Part shown: piece after piece, positions 39,801-45,705 of the stretch
Layout: every line of letters starts with the position of its first letter
Numbering within the stretch: the stretch's first letter is position 1
Source of the DNA: CAZSBB01 sp964605235
GTDB lineage: Bacteria; Planctomycetota; Phycisphaerae; Phycisphaerales; Phycisphaeraceae
Reading direction: 5' to 3'
NCBI GenBank assembly: GCA_964605235.1
Contig: CAZSBB010000048.1
Coordinates: 1-45,705 of the forward strand
Length of the DNA: 45,705 nt
Program-made: the position numbers and the translations under genes
The notes under the pieces: generated by a model
What the model was told of the DNA's origin: nothing
The model's input: only the letters and a program-made list of their open reading frames with translations
Databases searched by the model: none

Positions 39801-41486
39801 CAGGCTCATGATGATCTCTTCGCGGATCGAGTCGATCGGCGGATTGGTCACCTGGGCGAAAAGCTGCTTGAAGTAGTCATAAGCGAGGCGCGGCTGATCG
39901 GACAGTGCCGCCAGCGCGGTGTCGTTGCCCATGGAACCGAGCGGCTCCAGCCCACGCAGCGCCATGGGCGCCAGTTGCATGGACAGATGCTCGGTGGTGT
40001 AGCCGAAGGCTTTGAGCCGGGTCAGCAAGGTGTCGGGATCGAAGCCATGCACGCGCTCCTGCGGCGCCAGCTCCGGCAACTCCAGCCGCTGGTTGGCGAG
40101 CCACTGCTCGTAGGGACGGGCGGTGGCGACTTTGTGCTTGAGTTCCTCGTCGGGAATGATGCGGCCCTGCTCGAAATCAACCAGGAACATACGCCCCGGC
40201 TGCAGGCGCCCCTTGATCTTCACGTCCTGCGGCGGGACCGGCAGAATGCCCACTTCGCTGCCCATGATCAGCCGGTCGTCGTGGGTGACGTAGTAGCGCG
40301 AGGGACGCAAGCCGTTGCGGTCGAGCACCGCGCCGATGTAGTGCCCGTCGGTGAAGCAGATTGACGCCGGCCCGTCCCAGGGTTCCATGAGCGCCGAGTG
40401 GTATTCATAGAACGCGCGCTTGGCGCTGCTCATGGATTCATGGCGCTGCCAGGCTTCGGGGATCATCATCATGATCGACTCGGGCAGGCTCCGGCCGGCG
40501 AGCATGAGCAGCTCCAGCGCGTTGTCGAAGACGCCTGAGTCGGAGGTGGAGAAGTCGATCAGCGGGTACATCTTCTTGATTTCATCGCCGAAGCCGGGGA
40601 TGTGGTTGGTGTTGAAGAGTCCTTGCCGGGCGCGGATCCAGTTGATGTTGCCGCGCAGCGTGTTGATCTCGCCGTTGTGGCACATGTAGCGCATGGGCTG
40701 GGCGCGGTCCCAGCTCGGGAAGGTGTTGGTGCTGAAGCGCGAGTGCACCATGGCGAGGTGGCTTTTGAAGCTCGGATCGCCCAGGTCGAGGAAGTACTGG
40801 CGCAGCTGCGCGCTGGTGAGCTGGCCCTTGTAGATCATCAGCTTGGAGGAGAGGCTGCAGACGTAGTAGTAGCCGTGCGGGTCGAGGTTGCCTTTCTGGA
40901 TGCCGTGGAACGCCTGCTTGCGCGCCAGGTAGAGCTGGCGGTCGAAGATGTCGGAGTTCATGCCCTTGGGAGCTTCGATGAAGACCTGCTCCATGACGGG
41001 TTCGCCGGCTTTGGCGCTGCGGCCGAGGATCGAGCTGTCGCGCGGCACATGGCGCCAGCCCAGCAGCTTCAAACCCTGTGCGGACATGAACAGGGAAAGC
41101 ATGCCTTTGCAGGCTTTGCGTTGGCGCAGGTCATGGGGCAGGAAGACCACGCCGGAGGCAATGGCGCCGCGGGCGTCGCTGGTCAGGTCGAGGTCGAGAT
41201 CGCGCTCGGCGATCTTGACGATGAACTCATGAGGCAGGGCGACGAGGATGCCCGCGCCGTCGCCGGAGTCTTTCTCGCAGCCGCAGGCGCCGCGGTGTTC
41301 CATGTTTTCCAGAGCGACCAGGCCGTCGAGCACGATCTGGTGGGACGCGCGCCCGCGGATGTCGGCAATGATGCCCACGCCGCAGGAGTCCTTCTCATTC
41401 GCCGGGTCATACAACCCATGCTTGAGCGGCTGGCCGCGGTGCAAAGCGCGTAGCGATAGCGACGATTGGACGTCTGAGTCATGCAT
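36819..41486 (-). CDS. gltB: Glutamate synthase large (alpha) subunit
   Basis: This 1555-aa protein converts glutamine and 2-oxoglutarate to two glutamates. The N-terminal class II amidotransferase has its nucleophile at Cys35 (KDSCGVGII), so a 34-residue propeptide is expected to be removed. A central domain follows, then the FMN-binding synthase barrel (ISVKLVSEVGVGTVAAGVAK). The 3Fe-4S cluster ligands are C-x5-C-x4-C in CIMMRKCHLNTCPVG. The C-terminal GXGXG beta-helix has GLSGGRIIVYP, GAVTGEAFFRG and GMSGGIAYVYD. Length is near the usual 1480-1550. GAGGA precedes the ATG. The leader upstream is long and AT-rich. Confidence 0.96.
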   Translation of the reverse strand: MHDSDVQSSLSLRALHRGQPLKHGLYDPANEKDSCGVGIIADIRGRASHQIVLDGLVALENMEHRGACGCEKDSGDGAGILVALPHEFIVKIAERDLDLDLTSDARGAIASGVVFLPHDLRQRKACKGMLSLFMSAQGLKLLGWRHVPRDSSILGRSAKAGEPVMEQVFIEAPKGMNSDIFDRQLYLARKQAFHGIQKGNLDPHGYYYVCSLSSKLMIYKGQLTSAQLRQYFLDLGDPSFKSHLAMVHSRFSTNTFPSWDRAQPMRYMCHNGEINTLRGNINWIRARQGLFNTNHIPGFGDEIKKMYPLIDFSTSDSGVFDNALELLMLAGRSLPESIMMMIPEAWQRHESMSSAKRAFYEYHSALMEPWDGPASICFTDGHYIGAVLDRNGLRPSRYYVTHDDRLIMGSEVGILPVPPQDVKIKGRLQPGRMFLVDFEQGRIIPDEELKHKVATARPYEQWLANQRLELPELAPQERVHGFDPDTLLTRLKAFGYTTEHLSMQLAPMALRGLEPLGSMGNDTALAALSDQPRLAYDYFKQLFAQVTNPPIDSIREEIIMSLRCFVGPEGNLLQTSEQQCHRLLIPQPILTNEQMSALKHMDHRGWRTKVIDITYPKGGVGSGRAGDDLIAALDRICREASQAIAQGFSLIVLSDRKVDAQRVPISSLLAMGAVHHHLIRTEERTKIGILLESGEAREIHHLCLLIGYGADAINPYLTFEALWQMQRDGLIDHGLDDEKIVTNYIKAAGKAIRKVMGKMGISTLQSYKGAQIFEAVGLNNQVIEKCFVGTPSRVQGVDFDALAEEALRRHELAFPPRPDALALPVLPNRGEFHWRKDGEHHMWSPLVIANLQAAARSNSRAAYEQFAKLVNEDANKRATLRGLLNFKSGPGSGVTPISIDEVEPAKEIVKRFCTGAMSFGSISREAHESLAIAMNRLGGKSNTGEGGEDYERFAPLPNGDSKRSAIKQVASGRFGVTSYYLANADQLQIKMAQGAKPGEGGELPGHKVSKEIARTRHTVPGVMLISPPPHHDIYSIEDLAQLIFDLKNANPQARISVKLVSEVGVGTVAAGVAKAHADHILISGHDGGTGASPLTGIKHAGLPWELGLAETHQTLVLNDLRSRVRLETDGQLKTGRDVIMAALLGAEEFGFATAPLIVLGCIMMRKCHLNTCPVGIATQDPELRQKFAGQPEHVVNYLFMIAEEARQIMADLGIRRMDQFIGRVDLLEAEQAIKHWKAKGIDLSLILSPALRPHDNVQVRCTQAQDHGLDDALDHRLIELAHDALESRQPVRLELPVRNVNRAVGTMLSYHVSRRYGDQGLPDDTIRAKLTGSAGQSLGAWLAPGITLELEGDANDYVGKGLSGGRIIVYPDRQAVAAGFAAEKNILIGNVALYGAVTGEAFFRGIAAERFCVRNSGATAVVEGVGDHGCEYMTGGRAVILGPTGRNFAAGMSGGIAYVYDPRNEFAPKCNLGLVELERLTSEREILELRRLITLHHRYTDSTVAADILARWHECVSHFQRVIPTDYKQVLDQLENEDTQEDAADEQTPDMIKQH

Positions 41487-41867
41487 TTTTCACATCCTCA
41501 CCTGGCGGTCGTGCCCAGCTCAACGCCTCCGCAGACGACGACCAGAGCCCCCAGCCAAGGCGCCTGAGTCACACGGCGCCGGAGGGGCGCTGCTCTGAAA
41601 TGCACAAACGGGTCCAATATACAGTTTGCTCGCTCCTTTGTCTCGTCCAGTGGAACGATCCGAGGGCGTTGCGAGCTAAATTGTGGGAGGATGCTCAAGC
41701 CCTAACGCAAGCGACTGGATTGTAAATATTATGAAAAATTGACTTTACATCGATACTGATACGTCGGAGCCGACAAAAAAAGGGGATAAGTACATTATTT
41801 TCAGTCAAAGAATAATGTACTTATCCCTTTTTTTCGCCCACTGGACTCAGTGCGGCCGCGCCGGCAC
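41487..41867. other. Intergenic stretch upstream of gltB
   Basis: This 381-nt region separates gltB (-) from the small membrane protein gene (-). It holds an AT-rich part (about 41715-41765) with a TACAAT on the - strand at 41724-41719 that could serve gltB, then the hairpin element at 41775-41834. No coding frame with support is seen. The stretch 41487-41714 shows no clear feature. Confidence 0.5.
41775..41834. repeat. Long A/T-flanked hairpin, GGGGATAAGTACATTATT family, copy 2
   Basis: The arms are seven A, then GGGGATAAGTACATTATT (41782-41799), and the complement AATAATGTACTTATCCC (41811-41827) followed by seven T. One G is unpaired because the right arm has three C, not four. The 11-nt loop differs from that of copy 1 while the stem is the same. 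It lies downstream of the small membrane protein gene and can end its transcript before gltB. Confidence 0.88.
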
Positions 41868-42128
41868 TTACGCCATCAGATTGCGGCGCGGCTCGGCCGG
41901 GTGCGTCAAGCCGGAACGGATGAGCAGCAGACCCACGAACGCCATCAAGCCCATATACACCCATTCGACCCAGTGCAGCGCTTCCCAGAAGCGGTAAAGG
42001 TCATAAGGATTAAGTGCTGATTGGCGCGTGATGCTCGCCAGCAGACATGCGACGATGTGATGCCCCACCGGCACGATGATGCCCAGAAACCAGGCCGCCA
42101 GACCCAAGGCGATGCGTTGATGATTCAT
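41868..42128 (-). CDS. Small membrane protein, unknown function
   Basis: This 86-aa protein has two hydrophobic segments (IALGLAAWFLGIIVPVGHHIV and WVEWVYMGLMAFVGLLLIRSG) joined by a polar loop with several aromatic residues. The first segment has adjacent His residues (GHH). I recognise no family. The start at 42128 follows CAGGGGG; the frame is open to 42200, but that addition is basic and lacks an RBS. It is followed by the hairpin element acting as a likely terminator. A real gene is probable but not certain. Confidence 0.55.
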   Translation of the reverse strand: MNHQRIALGLAAWFLGIIVPVGHHIVACLLASITRQSALNPYDLYRFWEALHWVEWVYMGLMAFVGLLLIRSGLTHPAEPRRNLMA

Positions 42129-42300
42129 GGAAACCCCCTGAGTGCTGCGGCGGAAAGGTCGCGCGCATGAGCGCGTAGGATCAATACGCGCATGATGCAC
42201 GATCTGCTGGGGATTTTCCAGTATGGACGCAGCGAAAATGGCGGAAGAAGTGAGCCGGCGGATCAGGGAAGGGGGGATGCGGAGCGCCGGCGTGCGGCGT

Positions 42301-42678
42301 TTACATCTCGTTGCGGCCGTGGGCGATGGCGATGGATTGCAGCGTGATGCGCGTCAGTTGCATGAGTTGCTGTTTGACGCCTTCATCGACTTCCAGGAAT
42401 TCCATGCCGACTTCGTAGCTGCGCAGGCCCAGGCGTTTGACCCAGACAATCTGCGCCTGCACGATCGCCACTTCATGGCGGTGCTGCAGCTTGACGTCCA
42501 CAATCGACCCGAGCTTGGGTTTGCGCCAGCCGTGCGAGGTGGCGCGCAGGCCGGATGCCGACAGGTCGAGCACTTCGCCGAACTGCGTCATCAGCTTATG
42601 GGTGCGGATGCGCCCATAGCGGCGGCGTTCATGTCCGTTGGACTCCATCTGCTGCGCCAGGTGCGGAGGGACAACCAT
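42301..42678 (-). CDS. PilZ-domain protein, likely c-di-GMP binding
   Basis: This 125-aa protein is a single PilZ domain. The c-di-GMP-binding Arg-rich N-terminus is ERRRYGRIR (R-x3-R) and the D/N-x-S-x-x-G motif is DLSASGLR. The following strands (GSIVDVKLQH, VAIVQAQIVWVKRL, YEVGMEFLEV) are standard for PilZ. Single-domain PilZ proteins relay c-di-GMP signals to motility or surface polysaccharide systems; the partner is unknown. Start could be 42678 or the ATG at 42648 just before the Arg-rich motif; neither has a good RBS. It lies downstream of the DUF4838 gene on the same strand, after a 148-nt gap with two hairpins. Confidence 0.85.
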   Translation of the reverse strand: MVVPPHLAQQMESNGHERRRYGRIRTHKLMTQFGEVLDLSASGLRATSHGWRKPKLGSIVDVKLQHRHEVAIVQAQIVWVKRLGLRSYEVGMEFLEVDEGVKQQLMQLTRITLQSIAIAHGRNEM

Positions 42679-42789
42679 GTCTCAAGTATCGGCACGCGCC
42701 TGGGTCGAATTAGCAGGATTGTGCCTGAAGACGAAAAATACCTTTCCTCCGCTGGCGGTCAGCAACGGCAAATTCGCCGCAACGGCTGG

Positions 42790-42824
42790 TAAATCCCAGA
42801 TTTACGCAGGTCCGTCTGTGACGG
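42790..42824 (-). other. Two small hairpins after the DUF4838 gene
   Basis: GTAAATC-CCA-GATTTAC (42790-42806) and CCGTC-TGT-GACGG (42812-42824) lie directly after the DUF4838 stop on the - strand. No T-run follows in that direction, so they are not standard terminators. They could slow RNase decay or mark partial termination before the PilZ gene. Confidence 0.35.
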
Positions 42825-42826
42825 CG

Positions 42827-45370
42827 TCAGTTTTTTCCGCCCTGTGGGGTGATCGGCTCAAGCGACCCGCCCGGCAGCACGCGGTACAGCGGCTCGTTGA
42901 TCGGCGCGGATTTGTCCAGCCGCGGCCCGGTGAACACAAAGCACGGGTAAAGGATGCCGCCCCGGCCCATCTCATTGAGGTAGGAGTTGCGCACCACGTT
43001 GAGCGCCAGCAGATTCTCCGCGCCGGGTTTGAGGTGCTCGGTCAGATCAAAAGCGAACGGCTGGATGAAGCCGCGCCCCGAGCCGACGTACTGCCCGTTG
43101 AGGTAGACGCGCACTTCGTCCTCGACGGAGCCGACGAACAAGCCCGCGCCGCGCCCGTTCTGCAGCTGCGCCGCCTCGGGGCCGGTGAAGCGGGTGCGAT
43201 ACCAGATGCCGCCCTGGCCGTAGAAGTGCAGTCCCTGCTCATTGAATGAACTGCTGAACGTGCGCAGCTTCATCCAGCCGGCGTCGGGAACCTGCGGGTT
43301 CTGCAAGCCCAGCGCCGCCCCGGCGTCGTGCGGATCGAGCGCGGCCGACAGCTCGTCGGGCACGCGGTAAACAATCTGATATTCCCCGCTGCTGTATTCC
43401 AACCCGCGCTGCGCCACCGGCTTGAACAGCCAGTCGATGTACCGCCGGGCGTAGCGTGAGACGAGGTCCGGGTTGCGCTCGTTCTGCGCGTCCCAATGCG
43501 CGACCATCGCGTCATACTGCTTGACCGCCTCGGCGAAGTCACACTGCATCATTGCTGCCCGGAACGCCAGGTAAATCCGCGCCGACTGCAAGGGCGCGCT
43601 GAAGTACCCCACCATCTTCTGGTGATACGGCGTGTCCGCGGCGGCGGCGGCTTGATCCAGCAGGGTCTGGGCTTGGCTGAGGAACGCGGGGGTGAAGATG
43701 GCGTGGATGGAGCCGTACGCGCCGGCTTCGGTCCCTGCGGTTTCCTGGGCTTCGATCAGCGCCAGGTAGTACTGCGCCATCGCCGGCCCGCCTTTGCCGA
43801 AGGCTTTGGCGCAGTAGTCGTCGAGCACCTGGCGCCAGTCGAGCGTGGCGTCCCAGCCCAGCCGCGCCATCAGGTAGTTGTGCGGGCCCAGGATGCTCCA
43901 CGCCTTGTCCTGCTCGTTGTTGTGACCCTTGATGCCCAACTGGTGGTAGTAGGGCAGGTCGACGCCCCAGATTTTCATCTTGCTGTACGGCAGCATGTTC
44001 TCGGCGAGATTCCAGTTGTACCCGTAGTACCACAGCGGATTGCCCTGCTTATGCGACAGGTCAGACCACAGCTCCACAATTTTGCGGTAGTAGGTGCGGG
44101 TGGGGCTGCGCTCATCGAGCACGCTGTGGTAACGCGACTGGGTGATGTCGGCGAAATGCGCCACAAAGCGCGGGTTGGGCTGATGCAGCATCGGGAAGTC
44201 CGAGTGCACCGAATAAATCAGGAAGCCGAGCTTGACGTTGGGGAACTCCTTCTGCGCCAGCTCCTGCAGCGTGTTGGTGTATTGGATGAGGACATCGGTC
44301 TGATCCTGCCCGCCGGTCAGGGGGTCATACCGGCCGCTGCCCGCCGCCAGCGCCGCGGGTGATTCACTGTAGCCCGGGCCGTCGTTGGGCCCGACGCTGA
44401 TGGCGATGTGCTTGTCCGCCGGCCATTTGTTGCGCTCGAACAGGAAACGGATGTACTCCAGCGACATCTCAATCACCCGCGGATGGGTCGCTTCCAACTG
44501 CCATTTCCCGGGCGCCAGCGTGCCGTCGGCCTGACGCACCTGGGCGCGCAGCTCCGGGTTGGCGTCCAGTTCCTTGCGGTTATGAACCAGCAGGCTCGAC
44601 CACATGTGGCCCCCGTGCATGAAGTCGGGATGCTCCAGCGGCGTGAGCGTCTGCTGCTGACGCGTCTTCCATTGCGTCAGGCGCTCGTAGTCCTCCGCGG
44701 TGACAATCCGCGGCCCACCGCTGTACCACGGCGCCCGCACCTCGAACGCCGGCTTGAGCGCCACGTCCAACGCCGGGACCGTCAGCGTCTGCATGCTCGG
44801 CGTCACAATGCCCTCGTCGCCGGGCATCAACCAGTCGCAGCCCAGCCGGCGCAGCAATTCATACACGCCGTGGCGATAGCTGCGTTCCCCTTCCCCGCCG
44901 ATGAGCACCAGGTTGTCTTTGGTCAACAGGCGAAGCGATTCCTGCATCGCCGTCTGGTGTGCCGGGGTCGCCCCCAATGCCACCGCCGGCGCGCCGATCA
45001 CAATGCCCGGCCCGGTGATTTCCTGGGCGTCCTTCACGATGACCACCGGCAAATCCGCACCGGTGATCAGCCGCACATGCAGGATCAGATCCTGCACCAG
45101 CCGCTGCCGGTTCAGCGTGTGCTGGTAGGCCTCACGCTCCTCGGGCTTGAGCTTGCGCAGCCCCGCCGCGTCCAGTTCCTGCGCCACTTCCCACGGCTGA
45201 TCGACAAAAATCTTCCCCGCCGGCTGCCCGTCGCGCACCAGCGTGACCTGCGCCCCCGCGGCTGCCACCCCCCAGCCCGGGCTTGCCAACCCCAGCCAGC
45301 CTGCCAGCAGCAGAGGAAACAGCCAGCCATACGCACCAGTCTTGAGCAGGTCTTTCAGATGCAGCTTCAT
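42827..45370 (-). CDS. Secreted DUF4838 protein, glycoside-hydrolase-like
   Basis: This 847-aa protein has a signal peptide (WLFPLLLAGWLGLASPGWGVAAA) and matches DUF4838-type proteins. An N-terminal domain (HVRLITGADLPVVIV, GIVIGAP, LVLIGGEGERSYRHGVYELL) resembles the GH20b/GH67N-like domain that precedes glycosidase barrels. A long DUF4838 region follows (HGGHMWSSLLVHN, ISVGPNDGPGYSESP, WYYGYNW). The C-terminal 150 residues form a GH2-type sugar-binding beta-sandwich (GIWYRTRFTG, VRVYLNGQYVG, GAENLLALNVV). It is probably extracytoplasmic and acts on glycans, but no activity is proven for this family. The start at 45370 has AAGGAG upstream; the open frame continues to 45562 without support. 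Confidence 0.82.
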   Translation of the reverse strand: MKLHLKDLLKTGAYGWLFPLLLAGWLGLASPGWGVAAAGAQVTLVRDGQPAGKIFVDQPWEVAQELDAAGLRKLKPEEREAYQHTLNRQRLVQDLILHVRLITGADLPVVIVKDAQEITGPGIVIGAPAVALGATPAHQTAMQESLRLLTKDNLVLIGGEGERSYRHGVYELLRRLGCDWLMPGDEGIVTPSMQTLTVPALDVALKPAFEVRAPWYSGGPRIVTAEDYERLTQWKTRQQQTLTPLEHPDFMHGGHMWSSLLVHNRKELDANPELRAQVRQADGTLAPGKWQLEATHPRVIEMSLEYIRFLFERNKWPADKHIAISVGPNDGPGYSESPAALAAGSGRYDPLTGGQDQTDVLIQYTNTLQELAQKEFPNVKLGFLIYSVHSDFPMLHQPNPRFVAHFADITQSRYHSVLDERSPTRTYYRKIVELWSDLSHKQGNPLWYYGYNWNLAENMLPYSKMKIWGVDLPYYHQLGIKGHNNEQDKAWSILGPHNYLMARLGWDATLDWRQVLDDYCAKAFGKGGPAMAQYYLALIEAQETAGTEAGAYGSIHAIFTPAFLSQAQTLLDQAAAAADTPYHQKMVGYFSAPLQSARIYLAFRAAMMQCDFAEAVKQYDAMVAHWDAQNERNPDLVSRYARRYIDWLFKPVAQRGLEYSSGEYQIVYRVPDELSAALDPHDAGAALGLQNPQVPDAGWMKLRTFSSSFNEQGLHFYGQGGIWYRTRFTGPEAAQLQNGRGAGLFVGSVEDEVRVYLNGQYVGSGRGFIQPFAFDLTEHLKPGAENLLALNVVRNSYLNEMGRGGILYPCFVFTGPRLDKSAPINEPLYRVLPGGSLEPITPQGGKN

Positions 45371-45446
45371 GTACAGCACTCCTTGCGGCGGAAGAACAAT
45401 CCCCTGTGACCAGCCATTCTGGTTAAGCCTGGGGGGCGACCGGGTG

Positions 45447-45475
45447 ATTGTACACAAACGTTTAGCGCATAGGAA
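45447..45475 (-). promoter_or_regulatory. Candidate promoter with LacI-like dyad before the DUF4838 gene
   Basis: On the - strand TACAAT (45452-45447) could be a -10 box. A TTCCTA (45475-45470) lies 17 nt upstream, a weak -35. The spacer carries AAACGTTT (45456-45463), a dyad with the central CG typical of LacI-family operators. The same 8-mer also occurs by chance in a coding region at 2674, so support is modest. Confidence 0.35.
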
Positions 45476-45657
45476 TAATCTGGAAAATCCCGCCGGTGCG
45501 CCGGCCGCGCCAGCTTTTTCCTGCGCCCCACGCCGGCGATGGAAAGCGCGGCGCCGCGGCAAGTTCTGACCCGGCCTGGTTCGTCACCTGCCGCGCCGGA
45601 TTTCCCACCCGGCGACTTGCAGCCACGCGGCTCCACGCTAAAATGCCCCTCTGCTAC

Positions 45658-45705
45658 GCGGGTGTAGCTCAGTGGTAGAGCGTCACGTTGCCAACGTGAA
45701 TGTCG
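45658..45705 (+). tRNA. tRNA-Gly (GCC), 5' part
   Basis: The window ends inside this tRNA. Visible are the 5' acceptor strand GCGGGTG, the D arm GCTC-AGTGGTA-GAGC, and a full anticodon arm TCACG-TTGCCAA-CGTGA with anticodon GCC. The variable loop starts ATGTCG. The T arm and 3' acceptor strand lie beyond the edge. Confidence 0.88.

Noticed and set aside
1..45705. Transposase or integrase that would mobilise the small elements
   Set aside because: No gene with DDE, Y1/HUH or tyrosine-recombinase motifs was seen in the window, so any mobilising enzyme must be elsewhere.

Overview
The window looks like a chromosomal segment of a high-GC planctomycete, most likely Phycisphaerae-like. This is inferred from the gene types, not from a marker gene. 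The clues are two pseudopilin-type secreted proteins (FTLIELLVVISII leader, C-terminal H-x(9-10)-DG), three secreted PQQ-like beta-propeller proteins, a DUF4838 glycosidase-like protein, a GH99-like lipoprotein and a Gfo/Idh/MocA oxidoreductase. There are no phage, plasmid or transposase genes, no rRNA and no CRISPR array.

Layout. Positions 1-4000 (mainly +) hold the 3' end of an LEA2/WHy-type protein, an acetylxylan-esterase-like hydrolase, a vapBC toxin-antitoxin pair (-), tRNA-Met(CAU) and a Gfo/Idh/MocA oxidoreductase ending at a clear terminator. Positions 4000-10000 form a carbohydrate locus. A GH88/GH105-like protein (-) is divergent from a LacI-type regulator that starts an overlapping + strand run: lacI, a pseudopilin, a two-domain secreted protein and a GH99-like lipoprotein. 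A DUF433/DUF5615 putative toxin-antitoxin pair (-) follows.

Positions 10800-22900 are one long co-directional + strand run. It holds propeller 1, a pseudopilin, propellers 2 and 3, a DUF3311 membrane protein and a sodium:solute symporter. Three enzymes follow that together look like a split carboxylic-acid reductase: an EhpF-like adenylate-forming enzyme, an aldehyde-dehydrogenase-fold reductase and an iron-type alcohol dehydrogenase. Several of these genes overlap by 4-8 nt, so translational coupling is likely. This is the best candidate in the window for an uncharacterised pathway.

Positions 23000-33800 contain a secreted Thr/Gly/Asn-rich repeat protein (-), glutamine-dependent NAD synthetase (-), a divergent GNAT-nitrilase fusion (+), and a - strand block running hsp20, CocE-type hydrolase, groES, aroA, ABC exporter. 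Positions 34000-45700 contain argC (+), then gltD and gltB (-), a small membrane protein, a PilZ protein, a large DUF4838 protein (all -) and the 5' part of tRNA-Gly(GCC).

The strongest non-gene signal is a dense set of small inverted-repeat elements of at least five unrelated sequence types. Most sit in gaps between co-directional genes. They include four copies of a 115-126 bp element with CACCACAGAGGCACAGAG-like arms, two copies of a very stable A/T-flanked hairpin, and three kinds of paired REP-like units. They look like non-autonomous elements mobilised from elsewhere, and several are placed where they could act as terminators or mRNA-processing hairpins.
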